A stretch of 64,000 nt of DNA from assembly GCA_947359465.1 (NCBI GenBank), contig OX375873.1, positions 39,714,437 through 39,778,436 on the forward strand, in the 5' to 3' direction. This DNA is from Metellina segmentata (Eukaryota > Arthropoda > Arachnida > Araneae > Tetragnathidae). The notes under the pieces are model-generated. The model saw nothing but the letters and a program-made list of their open reading frames with translations. It was not told where the DNA came from and made no database searches. Both the position numbers and the translations under genes were made by a program. This document shows positions 36,165-49,700 of the stretch, piece by piece; within the stretch, counting starts at the first letter, position 1, and the number at the start of each line of letters is the position of its first letter.

Positions 36165-38120
36165 ACGCTCCTTCTTCTGTTTCTCCCTTATGCATTTATG
36201 ACGGCTGGGAGTGGGTGTTGTTTTTTGTTCCGGGATCTCTCTCGTTTTAGATCGTGTTGGTACTGGACGATCTACTTTGATTGCTTTTTTTTTTCAGAAA
36301 AGAAAAGGAGTTACTTCTTTGGGAAATTAATGCTCCTTGCATTCCTCCTCTGGGTCTCGATCTTTTCTTCGCCTCGTTTTAAGGAACTAGCGAGTCCGAA
36401 CGACCTACAAAGGCAACGCCGTTATTAGTTGAGTACCGTAGTGGTAGTGTGGATTGGGTAAGATATTATTTCCCCCCCTTTTTCGTCTTGTTGGATCTTT
36501 CCCATGGGAATTGATGTCGGTATGTCCCCAATAGCCCGTTGTGTTACTCCAGTGTGACATTAATTAATTACCTACCTTTTTCGCCTTGTTATAAGAAAGG
36601 CACTCAAAGGACGGAGCAACCTACAATGGGTGGGTAGATCAATCACACGTGTTAGTTGTAAGTGAACATAAGTAAAGTTTGGTTCCACATAAATAAGTAA
36701 GTGTTGGGTAGAACATTATTTTTCGCTTTTCGTCCGATTCTAAACTAGTGAAACTCAACATTCTACAGTTGGTATTACTTGCCACATGCAGTATCTGTAA
36801 GAAATAGGGTTCCTAGTAATAGAGCCCCAGTCAATATGGTGCTTTCTTCTGTTTTTCCCTTATATATTTATAACGGTTATGAATGTTATGTTATTTTGTT
36901 GCAGGGATCTCTCGTTATAGAACGTGTTGGTGCTTGTCGATCTGCTTATATTTCAAAAAAGAATGACGCTATTTCTTTGGGAAATTAATTCTCCCTACAA
37001 TCTTTCTCTAGGTTTCGATTCGCTTTCTTTTCTTCGTCTCGTTTAAAGAACCTAGTGATTCCGAAAGACCTATAAAGGTACACCTTTATTAGTTGAGTAC
37101 CGTATATGGAAGTGACAATTGGGTAAGATATTATTTTTCTTTCTCATGGAAATTGATCTAGGTATGTATGTACCCAATAGTGTGTTACTCCAGTGTTACG
37201 TTAGTTAATTACTAACCTTTTTCGTCTTGTTATAAGGCAGACACTTAAAGGAATGAGCAACCTACAATGAGTAGATCAATCATATGTAGCAGTTGTAAGT
37301 TAATATGTGTTAAATTTGGTACCACCTGCAGAAGTTAGAATAGTAAGGGAAGTGTGGAAGTAAGACATGTTTCGTTTTTCGTCCGGTTCTAAACTAGTGA
37401 AACTCAGCATTTTGCAATTGGTATTACAATACCACATCCAGTAACCGTAAGAAATTGGGCTCCTAGTAATAGAGCAATATGCTCCTTCTTTCTTCTGTTT
37501 TCCCCTTATATATTTTAGGATCTTTCCCTTTGGGGATTGATCCCGGACCTTTGTCAATAGCCCGTTGTGTGGCTCTAGTACGACGTTAATTAAAAATTAC
37601 CAATTACCCCTTATAAATTTATGACGGTTATGAGTGTCATGTTTTTTGCAGGGATCTCTCGTTTCAGAACGTGTTGTTGCAAGGCGATCTAACTCGTACT
37701 ACTACTTTCAGAAAATAATGGCAGTACTTTGGGAACAAAATGCTAATTACATTCTCTAGGCTTCGTTTAATTTTCTTTTTCGTCCTGTTCTAAGGTAGGA
37801 ACTGATACGAATGACGGCAACCGACAATGGGTACATCGACTCCATGTGCCAGTTGTAAGATATTTGTTTAGTACCACATGTACCAAGTAAGGGTTAGGTA
37901 AAATATTTGTTCCTTTTTGTGTCCAATTCTTCGACAGAAACTAGTGAGACAGCATTCTACTATTGATACTTTACTACATGGGGTAGTTGTAAGGTATTGC
38001 GTAGTAGTAATAGGGTTTGTTCAGGGTCTCTCGTTCTAGATTGTGTTGGTACAAGCAATCTCCTTCGATTGCTTATTCAGAATATAATTCCAGTACTTAA
38101 AAATTAATGCTTTTTACATT
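36165..38120 (+). repeat. Decayed tandem array, ~670 bp unit
   Basis: GGGATCTCTCGTTNTAGANCGTGTTGGT-type sequence recurs at about 36230, 36904, 37651 and 38029. CTTCTTCTGTTTYTCCCTTAT recurs at 36171, 36842 and 37488. TAGTTGAGTACCGTA recurs at 36427 and 37089. Spacing is 671, then about 650-750, then a shortened unit. The short open frames inside are not conserved between units, so it is non-coding. Confidence 0.8.
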
Positions 38121-39564
38121 ACTTAGTGGGAAGTCTTAGACTATGTCTGTGTTTCAAGTTCACTTTTTAAATTCAATTTCAAAGGAAATGTGTTTTGTGC
38201 GTTCATTTCATACAATTTGATGTTGGAGATAGCTTGTGACCAAAAGATATTTGTAATTTTGTTTGTAAAACAGTATTCTGAAACTTTCTTAGAGAAGCAT
38301 AAAATAATTTTTTAAACTTTTTTTTGTAACTCAAAAACCTTTAAAGATATCAATAGAACTTTTTTGCAAGGTTTAACATATTTCTATGAAAAGAAGAATA
38401 ATTATAGACACACCAAATATTACGGTAGTAGATGCATTCCAAGTATAAGGGAATATCATAGCTTAACAATCATCAGTTTTAAAATTTTTTTGAACTATTT
38501 TAGCTTGACTCAAAGTACCGTATAAGAACTAAAAATACTAAAAATTGAAAGACACGATGTGATACGATTATGAAGTTTTAAAAGTTTCGAAAGGAAAAAG
38601 AGTTAATAATTATAGTTGAGAATTAATAATTCTAGAATCCTGAAAAATTGCCAAATTTAAAATTAATATTAATTGTCTACACACGTGCTGGTAGCACGTC
38701 GCTGGTTTTTCGTAATTCGTGATTATCATCGCTGATTTATACGTGAGTCCAAAAGTTAACATTTAGAATAAATAGTGCAATTAAGACGAGTAAGCTGATT
38801 CAGCAAAGGTAGAGCACTAATCAGTTCATATTAACTAGAATTAATTTTTAGAATAATATTGAATAACAGAAAGGCAAACGTTTCTCAAAATCTTTTTATC
38901 CGATCTTAGCGTCGCAGGAGGTGTATATCTGTTGTCAATGTTTCCACTGCTATAATTTCCTTGTTAATCAAATCTATTTGTTTAACTTTCTCAAAAAGTA
39001 CTTGTCTGATCGTACAGGATCTCAGTCATCCACATAAATGAAATATTTCAAGAGCTAAAGTTTTCCAGAATTTCCAAATTTTGTCTGGCCAACAAATTTG
39101 CTAAGTCTTCAAAAATTGTAGGAGGTCGGGTTTTAAATTGTTTGGTTTGACATAACATGACCCAAACTTGAGTTCTTTGGTAGACTATCTCTATTTATAT
39201 TTCACTAACTAAATCAACTAATATGGTACAGAAATCGACGTTATTTGATTACTGTCGAATGGATACAAACAATACGAAATCTAAAGTTATGGAATTCATT
39301 CGCCAAATTTGCCTCTTAGTTTAAATATTCTTTATATGATATATTCATCAGACGTCGGATGGTAGAAATCAATGACAAATTTGAGAGATTGGAATCAGAG
39401 GGGAGACAAGAACAGGTAGCAAAACCTGGTTTAGAGTAAAAAATTGCGGAATCATCGCTGAACAAGGGATTAGAATCTAACTGTGAAAACCAAACTGAGG
39501 TGTGCATTATTTGCCTTGCATTTTAGAAGTCAGAACTATCATCATTAAAAGTAAACAAAATGCT
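38121..39564. other. AT-rich intergenic DNA
   Basis: Nothing recognisable; no frame above 63 codons. Confidence 0.6.
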
Positions 39565-40410
39565 GTTATACACAGTCGGGTCATATTATTATGATCCCTA
39601 GTTAATATCCAGAATAACCAGCACGAACAGCAGCTAGACGGCATGCTAGTAAGTCAATAAGATTCTGGAAGCTGGGCTAGGTTATCTGCAAATGCCAAGG
39701 AAACATTTCCGAAACTATAACGCTGCCGTCACCAGTTTGTGTTCTTCCAATAATTTCTTATTCCAACTTATTTTCGCTTTACAAGCCAACGTCCGTCCAT
39801 TCGAACTAGCAGAAAAAGTGACCAGAGGAGAAAATCCTTTGCCAATCAGAAGAGGTCCAATTTCGGTACTGTTGTGCGAATTGTTGTCATTTCTAGTGAT
39901 GAACCTTTGTCAGCATGGGTGCTGTGACCAGCCGTTTTCTGCTGAGCCTCATGCTCTTAACAGGGTTCTCTGTATGGTTTTAGACACGTCTGATAGGCCC
40001 CTTGTTCATTTAGACTATGAGTTGTTCAACAGGGTAAAGCATCAGTTTGCTCTCACACACCTTCGCGGCCTACTTTCACCGACATCAATGGCAAGTTGTT
40101 CACTGCAGTTTGTAAGCCGTTAATTCATAATGGTCGCGTTTGTCCAATCACTGTGCATTTTAGCCACAGCAACACGCGAACATTCCACAAACTGCTCTGT
40201 TTAAGAAATACTGTCACCCTTGATTCGAAAGTTAATGGTCATCTCCTTTTCAAAGTCTGATAAATTAAACGTTTTACCCATTACAGCAAAGGTTTATATG
40301 TTTGCAGAATGCCTATATATTATGTACCCACACGCGCCTTATTTCATTATCTACCTTCTGCTGACGTTAAAAATAGTCGGTTGTCATAACAATGTGACTT
40401 GACTCTACTT
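39565..40410. mobile_element. Probable decayed DNA transposon remnant
   Basis: The left side holds GGGTCATATTATTATGATCC and the right side GTTGTCATAACAATGTGACTT, which are weakly inverted with respect to each other. The 143-codon plus-strand frame between them has no recognised motif. On the minus strand, scattered stops interrupt a longer possible reading. The superfamily is not assignable and the boundaries are approximate. Confidence 0.35.
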
Positions 40411-42794
40411 TTTTGAATAGTTTTCATTTAGAGGTACGAAATACATTTATGCGAGTATGGATGCTACGTTCGTTAAAATAGATTGAAATATGATATGAAG
40501 TGCGAGTGACGACACTCTTCTATCTATAGATAGATATTGATGAATAGATATAAGCAATTACGAAGGTTTAGAACAGATACTTTCGCGAATCTCCTAGTTA
40601 ACTATTATTTTAGAAGTGCTAAGATATAATGAATGCAATGCCTTCAAATATGTATAATATTAATATCCCTGCCATGAATCATTCGTATAAGATAATAATA
40701 CATACCATTATTGACCCACATCATATTGTAATTAGGAAGCTGAGTTTGATTAATAGAATTGTTAATCTTGCATAATTTGAAGCTTATTACATGAAGAAAG
40801 AAACTTTTAAAGCAGAATTTGCTTAATAAGTGTAATGTTTATTGAATAATGAACTATGGAGAGAAATTACTGCTAACAAAATGTCCAGCCTCGCGAAGGA
40901 AAAAATCATTTGGTAATTGCGGGAGGTTAGACAATCAGTCTTGCAAGGGAAAAAATTATTTAATGTCCCAGCACATTACTTATAACAGATTGCAAACGTG
41001 GATTTTTGGCTAGATTATGAAAATATGTAGCATTACATTAAATTGCAATAAAAAGTAAACATTGAAGATAAGCACAAATGAAGGCTCTGGGACATATAAT
41101 TATAATAAATAAACTGTTTTACTTGTAATTGATATGTTGTTCATGATTTAAAAAGAAGTATATTATGTAAGATAGAATTTTTACACCCAAAACTATAACG
41201 TTGCCTAGATAACGAAAGAAAACGTAAATCACATTAAATGCTGGTTGTGTTAAGTTACATAATTTGTTAAGTACTAAACCACCATTGCATCATCACTCAA
41301 AATGCATCACCAACGCATATTTATCCCTTCTATATATATTTTGACCAATTTTACTTAAACTATTTTACGAGTTGAAGCTATAATAAAGCAACTGTTAGAA
41401 TTTTGTTGAAAATAATGATTTTATTTTTGGAAAAGAAAGAATACCGATGTAAAATCGACCACCCATTTTTTCAAAAATGGTCATACGTTACCTTTGTTTT
41501 ATCTGTACAGAGGACTTTTAATTTAAAAACATTCTTTTGTTATTTCACGTGCCGCCAAATGGAATTTTCAAGAAATAATGCATTTACTTAAAACAAGTAG
41601 TCATGACTCTTATCACATAAAATTTGCAATTTTCACTTAAAGATGGTGACAGTCAAAATAGTCACATGCCTGGTGCAAGAGTGCCACCCACCAGTAAAAA
41701 TATATTGCCAGAAAGCCTATGAGTGGCAAAGTTATTCGCTGTAGATTCATCATTTTTAGGATTTTTTGTTAAGGCATTTTAAAACGATGCGAACTCAAGG
41801 ATGGTCATTTCTAATCACACAAAACTGAAAATTGACTTTGGTTGTGGTCACTTTAATATCACCTATTGTAGTTTTGTCTTACAACAGTGGTATGTACGTG
41901 AAATATTACATGGATATATATGCATTTATATGATCTGCGTCTAGAGCAAGTTGTAGAAATTTTAAATTGCTTAAAAGTGCTAAACATTGTTTTCTATATA
42001 TCTAAATATTTTCAATTAAATGGTTTAACGAAAAAATATACATGAATATCTTATCAAATTTATTTACCATCCATTCCTCAAAGATGGCGAAATTCAGTAG
42101 TCATTTGTCATATTCCTGTTGTGATAGTGTAAAAAGACAAAACTATTGTTAAGAAAAATACGAGTCCTACAGCATTCGTCGTATGTTCGCACTTTTTCTA
42201 CGATGTGAGTTACCGCAATTTTACCGGAAACCAACTATCCCTCTCCCAAAAAAAATGTCAAAACCGAATTTTTTAGTAATCACCTTTTGTAATTTTGTCA
42301 TAAAACAAGGGTGTGATGTATGTCAAATGTATTTATTACATCGATGGATATTCATGTATTTTATTTGAGTCCAAAATATGTTCTTAAAATCATAAAAATG
42401 TCGAAAAGCAGTTAAAAAATTATTTTACTGACAATTAAAAGGTTTTGGAATTTTTCTCCGAGAGGAAAAGTGTGATTATATTGGTCACTTTTTCAATACA
42501 CATTCAATCGATTCTATCTGAGTAAGATCGGATAATTCTGATAGTTACTAATAAAATTATATCCATAATCATCTTCAAACAAATTTACCTAACTTAAAAA
42601 ATGTAGCGAAAACGGCTTTAGGCGTTATCATTACCTTCGGAAACTCTTAAACGACTACATTGGAGATAAAACTAATCACGTTCCTCACAAATTCAATAAC
42701 AGCTTTAGGAAGAAGGGCTGCATGTTATGACTGTAATTTTATACAGTTTTATTAAATTTAGGTCGATTTTGTTAAATTAGCTAGCGCCCTAGCT
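40411..42794. other. AT-rich intergenic DNA with a weak ~420 bp duplication
   Basis: 41640-42050 and 42065-42450 share AAAGATGGYGA, CACCTWTTGTARTTTTGTC and a following WTATTACATSGATG stretch, suggesting an old duplication. No gene is seen. Confidence 0.45.
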
Positions 42795-43245
42795 TTCACT
42801 ATTGAAGTACTACGGGAGTGATGGTTGTTTTTTCCGAGCTCCATGTCAAACTGCAAAACGTATGCTGGACAGGTTTCCTGAAAATAAGATGAATTTGCTT
42901 TACTGGCCAGTCCAGAGTCCCGATTTCAATCCAATCGAGCACTTGAGAGACAAACTGGAGCGACGAGAGAAACGTATTTATTACCGTATAAACGACGTAT
43001 AAATACCGTATAAAAACGTATTAAACGGCGACCTCACCACGCACGCCCACCTTCACAACAATCTCTTCTCACAGCCTTGTAAGAGGCATATGGCGAGCTG
43101 TTCTTGCCCAGACTTACAGAGAACTTGTGGAAAGTTATCCTCGACGTGCTGCAGCTGTAATGTAAGCAAACGAAGGGCTTACCCGTTTCTGAAAACATGC
43201 TTAAAACATGCTTAAACGTGTTAAAATACTTTTATCCTTATAGTG
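42795..43245 (+). mobile_element. Tc1-like fragment of the same family, with internal insertion
   Basis: The peptides YYGSDGCFF..APCQTAKR and WPVQSPDFNPIEHLRDKLERR are homologous to the 11.4 kb copy. A short extra segment of GTATAAA-type repeats (about 42970-43030) interrupts it before the C-terminal part (RELVES..PRRAAAVM). The right end matches TIR sequence (TTATCCTTATAGTG, next to TA). The left end is lost. Confidence 0.75.
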
Positions 43246-43423
43246 TATTTAATATAAATAGAAAATAACCTCATCTTACATGTAACCTTTCTTTGACGTA
43301 ATGCTAGCCAGTCTCACTGTCGAAACTATTATTTATTTTAAGATAATTTAAATCTAATTAAAAGGCAATTGGCTTACATCACTTATCTTCTTTCGACTGG
43401 TGAATTAGCAATTAAATCTAAAT

Positions 43424-44070
43424 AAAATGTAGTCCAAGGATTTAATACTTTTGATGGTATCAAAAAGTTTGCTTTTATCGTGAAGAATGAATGTGTTTTC
43501 AAGCATTCATTCCTGACGGACAAACGTCTATGTTTTAACCCTGGATTCAAAACAGGAACCTTTATAAGTAGAACTCAGTACCCCGACCCCAATTCAAACG
43601 AAGTACAGTAGAAGTCCAACTATCCGTATCTATTGTGACCAGTCTTCATCCGGATGTTTGAATATCCGGATAATTGGATAATTCACTAAAAATGAAGGTT
43701 ATTTATTAGTAAAAAACGATTGAATCTAAATAAAATGTAGTCCACGGATTTAATACTTTTGATAATATAAAAAAAATGTGTTTTTATCGTGAAGAGTGGT
43801 TCTGGGAGTCACAGTATATACCTGTTGCACGAAGAAGGGGTTCGAGTGCCACATCGCACACATCCACTCAACCCATTTATAGGAGGCCAAGCATTCATTC
43901 CTGACGGACAAATGTCTATGTTTTAACCCTGAGTACCCCGACCCCAATTCAAACTAAGTACAGTAGAACTCCAACTATCCGGATCTATTGTGACCAGACC
44001 TCATCCGGATATTTGAATATCCGGATGATTAGATAATTCACTAAAAATGAAGGTTATTTATTACTAAAAC
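43424..44070 (+). repeat. Tandem duplication, ~305-350 bp unit, including a pogo end
   Basis: Two units begin with AATCTAAATAAAATGTAGTCCA (43419 and 43725). Both run through the AAGCATTCATTCCTGACGGACAAA stretch, the CCCCGACCCCAATTC stretch, the pogo-type end and ATCCGGATRATT. The second unit contains an extra ~40 bp. The duplication therefore involved the host flank plus the transposon terminus. Confidence 0.8.
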
Positions 44071-45427
44071 ACGATTGTTGATTTAGTTATGTAATGTAAT
44101 TTAATGACCGTGAAAACAATTTTGTTTACATGTTGTACTTACACACTGTTTTATATTGTACGACTTAAAATTTATTAACTCTTAACTGCTGTGTCACAAA
44201 CCGTCTCGTAATTAATGCGGAGGGGTCTCTCAGATTTCGCTCACTAAAGTGAGCATAAAGTTGATTAATATAATATATTAATGAAAGATTCTTTAGATAA
44301 TTATTATTTCTACATTTTAAATTTAGTTAATTCAATTCTTAACACGAAATACATTTTATATTACTATATAAGTTAAGTACATTCCATGTCTCTACAGGCT
44401 CAGCTTTCGGACCTAATTTTGCAGAATGTTTCCGTAGAAATATTAGTAGATTTTTTCCGTAGAAATATTCTCTGAATACGCACTTAAAATGTCTTCATCT
44501 TCATCTGCATAAATTTCCGAATCCGTTTCGTGTTCGCTTTCAATAATATTATCCGAAATTTCACTGTCCCAGTACTCTATTACCGTCCAATTATCAACAA
44601 TATCCTGAATTTATTTTTGTGTAAGATACACAGATCGTTTCTTAGTAAAGTTTGTTGCCATTTTAGGCTCTTTGCCGAAATTCCCTACTCACACGATTTC
44701 ATTCAACAAGAACGGTAACGCAAGTGCTGTGAAGGTGTCTAAGAGACCACGCGGTAAATGCAAACAGTGTGAAATACGAAATAGTTGGGGCAGCCAAACC
44801 AGTCTTGGAATGTGGCTTCTGTTGGACGTAGTAGGAAGGTACTGAATAGAACAGGGACCAATATTCCCTTAAAGGGGTGGAAACGACCCGTCAAAAATGA
44901 CTCGGGGTCTGTGAGACCCATGACAGCAGCTAAAGGTTAAAATATATTAATGAATGCTTGAACTTATAGGTCAGAGTAAATTGTTTCACTGTCTTTACTC
45001 GTTTCCGTGCGTCCAAGACTCGAATGAGCTTTACGTTGACTGGTTGTAGTTAGAGACTCTCTCAGGCTGTAACTCTATTAATTTTAGCGCTGTGTCAAAG
45101 CATTAAAACGTCTTACCAGCTGACGGTCCGGAAACTGGTTTAGTAAATTGTCATCTTCCGGGTCATCAATGAGTTCTTCTCTCACACTTTGAATGAGTTC
45201 ATCGTCACTGAGAATTTGAAAGCCACTGTCTGAGGAATTACACACCAGCCACTCTCCTAAGACCTCTGGACTGCACTCGGAACATCCAGGAATTTACTCG
45301 GTTTCTTATGTCTTCAACTGACACTTCGTCCTCTTCGTTTTCATCATCCACCGACAGTAAACTTTTAAAATGCGAATTTTGCTGATTTTTTTTTCTGAAA
45401 GCGAACCGGATCATTGGAGTTCTACTG
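43961..45427 (-). mobile_element. Pogo/Tigger-like element, internally deleted
   Basis: The 1467 bp element is bounded by TA and inverted ends, CAGTAGAACTCCAACTATCC at the left and the matching GGATCATTGGAGTTCTACTG at the right. CAGTAGAACT(C)... is the characteristic pogo/Tigger terminus. Minus-strand peptide remnants (for example SDDELIQSVREELIDDPEDD and DDENEEDEVSVEDI) look like the acidic C-terminal tail of pogo transposases. No DDE core is left. A 5' flank duplication (43420-44070) carries a second copy of the left end. Confidence 0.75.
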
Positions 45428-45811
45428 TACAGTGGGATTTTTTCATGGCACTCAAAGTCAGATCGAATCACACCGAGTCATTGCACTACACACTTAGTGC
45501 GGTTAGGTTGGTTATGGTAAAAAATAAATTAAAAGTATTTCAAATTAACAAACAGTTTGTGTATTATAGTAGCTTATTTACTACAGATAAACTATATCCC
45601 TTATCTGCAGTAAACTGTAATTACTGGAACTGTGGTAAGCTGATTTTGTGAACAGCACGCGTTTTTTTTTTTAAATATACAAATCAAACTGAACACGCAG
45701 CAACCCTTATTTCTTGTCCCACGTTGATTTTCTCATTTTCTTTGTATCAGATTTTGCTTAGTTATACCACTTATCAGTGGAGATACTTTTTTTCGCTGAT
45801 CTCCAAAAATC

Positions 45812-46025
<214 letters not shown>

Positions 46026-46104
46026 CATTCCTACCATCGCATCATCACATCGATGGTCCACTTTCAACCTTCCTAGTGATTGTCTCGACGCAATATTATC
46101 TCAT

Positions 46105-46235
46105 CACTGGAAGAATACTGACAAGGTTTGATGTCATTTTCATAAAAAATCGCCATTATCTTGATGACGAGATACCTCGTCTTTAGCAAAATTAGTCAGA
46201 TCTTGATGGACGATATATTTCGTCAAAATCACTGG
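46105..46235. repeat. GACGAGATA-family repeat, copy 4
   Basis: Contains GATGACGAGATACCTCGTC, TAGCAAAATTAGTCAGATCTT and GGACGATATATTTCGTC. It lies just right of the (TA)n tract. Confidence 0.75.
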
Positions 46236-47399
46236 AAGATTTAAAACACTTTTGGCTAAGTATTGTTCAGTGAATATTAAAATTTTTCGCAACGACCCTG
46301 TAGGCCAGCCACTTAACGCAAAGTTTGGTAAACACTGCCCTTTAATAAAACGTTCGATTCAACAACTAATTGATTTATATATAAGATTAATTTTCCCGTT
46401 TGATCTTTATTCATTCTAGTATTCTTCTGTATAAACAATTTGCATTTTGTAAAAACAATTTTGATTCTACTTTCGCAAACTCTTTCATTCCTTCACATTA
46501 GTTCAATAATTACGATGTATCGTTACAGATTAAAGTATTTTTGGTTCTTTGTCTTGAGTAATATATTTATGCTCTTGGCAAACAACAATTATGTAATTAA
46601 TTTATTTTCAGCAAGAAGCCTTCGTCGTTCCATAAAAAAATATCTTCTGAATTGCTGAAGCGAAATGTGTATTGTTCCTAGTTTTTCATCATCAAAGTTT
46701 ACCAAGACTGGCATGCGTTTTTATTCTCTTTATTCCCCATAAAATAATAGTAAAGACAAATAAAACTGCTTGGAAAATGTCATAAAAATACCCCAAACCC
46801 TTTCCCTTCTACGTTTAGAATTCTCGCCATATTTTCGCATTTCAGCAATTCTTATGTTCATATCCAACAACAAAATTTCGAAAAAATACATCGTTATTAA
46901 ATAAATATTTCGAACATGAAAATAAACATTACTTCAATTTCAAACGATGAATCATGAAAAAAGAACCGTAAAGGAAGCGTGGAATTTTTTTCCCCTACTG
47001 CATAAGGGATTCTCTTACTTTATTCAGCAAGTAAGCTTAATTTTCTTCTTCCGCGCTCAAAAAGATTTTCTAACCGAATTCCCGAGAAAAGAAATTGAAT
47101 TTATACCGACTTTTATTTAACTTAGAGTTACACTGCACTTTATATTGCCTCCCGCCTTTTAAACATGCGCGGGATAAAAGCCGTCTGAAACGAATTTAAT
47201 TTTCCTGCGGTCATTCGGCTGTTATTAAGATGCTGGAATATGCATTTTCCTTTCTCTGTCTCAAAAGTAAGTCTCTTTTCCCTCGGTTTTTTTTTGTTTC
47301 TTCAATTCGTTCTCATCGTTTGTTTTAATGATGCCAGGGATTTAGACGAATGATAAACCTTGTTTTAGTGCGTTTTTTAGTCCAAAGTAAAAACAGCTT
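46236..47399. other. Intergenic DNA, no gene seen
   Basis: AT-rich. A less AT-rich patch at 47090-47290 (GCCTCCCGCCTTTTAAACATG region) could be regulatory but has no specific signal. Confidence 0.45.
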
Positions 47400-48135
47400 T
47401 GTTTTTTGAAGAATATGTTTATAAAGAAGAGAGGGTCAAGTCATTCTTGTATCATTAGGGATTGATAAAAATAAAGGAAACTTTCAGTTTGTTTCTATTG
47501 CATTCACGTAGAGAGTATCTTAGAGATAAGAACGATTCGGTTAGACTCAAGAACGTATTGTTATCGCCAATTGGCGATGGAAATTATTGGCAACTGGCGA
47601 CAGTTTTGGAGTATGGTAACGTTTATCAATCCAACCGGAAAAAAGGTTTCTGTTTTGGAAGAATATATTTATAATGAAGAGAGGGTCAAGTAATTCTTGT
47701 ATCATTAATGATTGATAAAAAATAATGGAAACTTTCAGTTTGTTTCAATTGCATTCACAAGGTAGATTATCTCAGAGACAAAAATTATTCAGTAAGTTTC
47801 AAGAAAGTAGTGTCATAGCCAGTTAGCAATGGAAATTATTGGCAAATGGCGATTGTATGGTAACACGCGTTTATCAGTCCAAACAGAAAAGAAATTTTTG
47901 TTTTTGGATAATATGTTTATAAAGAAGAGAAGGGGTCAAGTAATTTTCTTGTATCATTAGTAGTTGACAAAAAGGGAGGAAAAGTTCAATTTGTTGAAAT
48001 TTCATTCATGAAGTAGTATTTTAAAACAGTTCGGTTTGACTCAAGAAAACAAGGTAACATCTCCGATTTGCGATCGTATTTATAATAGATTGCCGATTAT
48101 TTTGGAATATGATAACATGTAGGTTTGCCATAGGC
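47400..48135 (+). repeat. Tandem array, ~250 bp unit, three diverged copies
   Basis: Units begin with TTTTTTGRAGAATATGTTTATAA-type sequence at about 47402, 47653 and 47903. Each contains AGAGGGTCAAGT, TTCTTGTATCATTA, GATTGATAAAAA and a GGCGATGGAAATTATTGGCAA stretch. The 70-codon frame at 47462 is a by-product. Confidence 0.8.
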
Positions 48136-48639
48136 AATTCTACTTGCTGTACGCAAGTGGAAGGCTCCCAATATGGCGGCCTATCAAAATAGACTTTTGG
48201 TGACAAAGATTGCAGACACCAATTTGGCGAGAGATCGCTACCATGTTCTTGAGTTTTACTAACAAATTTTCTTTCTATATAAGTTTACAAAAGTTTATTT
48301 ACACTAAGTCAACCGTCACTTTATGTAAACTGAAAAGATAGGTACTGTGAAGAAATTTTATTTCTACCATCTAAACTTATTTCCCCATTAATGGTTCAAT
48401 TAATAATTTATTACCTAAGTTCAATTAATAATTATGAAGAAGAAGGGTATGTTTAGGCAAAATCCTGTGTGCACGTGCATATGCTCCTCTATGTTTATTC
48501 ATCCATATTAGTAACAGAGTAAATAGCCACACAAATATTATGAGCGGAGATTTTGTATACAATGCGTTCCTAACTAGTAGCATCACTTATCTTGGATTCT
48601 ACTATGCAGAAGCTCTTATGAGCATAATTTCAATCTAGC

Positions 48640-49700
48640 ACTAACTCTGCCGTACAAAGTTGACGTTGTGTGCGCAGCTTGGCCAAATGAAACCATTATG
48701 CCATAAAAACCTAGCCAAGCAGCTTCTATACAAAGATTTTTATATGGTGAGTGATAAATGTTCATGTCAGATATAAACTGTCTTGTATCTTGCAAGATAC
48801 AGCTTCACTTATTAACGTTGCTGAAACGCACTAGTGCATACCCCATATCTGGCGTCAAATGGCGTTGACTCAGTTATGTTTATGATCCATAAAGGGGAAT
48901 CTATGACAAAAATGCCACATAAAGTGGAAATTTTCTAGCGTTCAGCAGTTTGTCGAAATTGCTCTTGCACTATAAAACCCAACCAACCCAAGCTGTTTCT
49001 TAATCCCAGCTCAAATACACTGGATTTTTCCATTCAATGGCATTTACGAAACCAACAGCAAAGGCTGTCTTGTATCTTGCTAGATACAGCTTCACCTATT
49101 AACGTTGCTGAAATGCATTAGTGCATACCCCTTATCTGGCGTCAAATGGCGTTGACTCAGTTATGTTTATGAGCCATAAAGGGGAATCTACGACAAAAAT
49201 GCCACATAAAGAGGACATTTTCTAGCGTTCAGCAGTTTGTCGAAATTGCTCTTGCACTATAAAACCCAACCAACCCAAGCTGTTTCTTAATCTCAGCTCA
49301 AATACACTGGATTTTGCCATTCAATGGCATTTACGAAACCAGCAGCAAAGGCTGTCTTGTATCTTGCTAGATACAGCTTCACCTATTAACGTTGCTGAAA
49401 CGCACTAGTGCATACCCCATATCTGGCGTCAAATGGCGTTGACTCAGTTATGGTTATGAGCCATAAAGGGAAATTTACGACAAAAATGCCACATAAAGAG
49501 GACATTTTCTAGCGTTCAGCAGTTTGTCGAAATTGCTCTTGCACTATAAAACCCAACCAACCCAAGCTGTTTCTTAATCCCAGCTCAAATACACTGGATT
49601 TTACCATTCAATGGCATTTACGAAACCATCAACAAAGGCTGTCTTGTATCTTGCTAGATACAGCTTCGCTTATTTGTGTTGCTGAACTTACACCAGCATA
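48640..49700 (+). repeat. Tandem array, 287 bp unit, three full copies plus partial ends
   Basis: CTGTCTTGTATCTTGC occurs at 48778, 49065, 49352 and 49639, an exact spacing of 287. Copies differ by only a few bases. Each unit contains CAGTTTGTCGAAATTGCTCTTG and CACTATAAAACCCAACCAACC, the SINE tail. A diverged partial unit with GCAGCTTGGCCAAATGAAACC lies at 48670. Confidence 0.92.

Noticed and set aside
39692..40123. 143-codon plus-strand frame as a host gene
   Set aside because: No motif, no splice support, and it lies between weak inverted ends of a probable transposon remnant.
48640..49700. CRISPR-like array
   Set aside because: The 287 bp units are highly similar along their whole length with no variable spacers, and the genome is eukaryotic.
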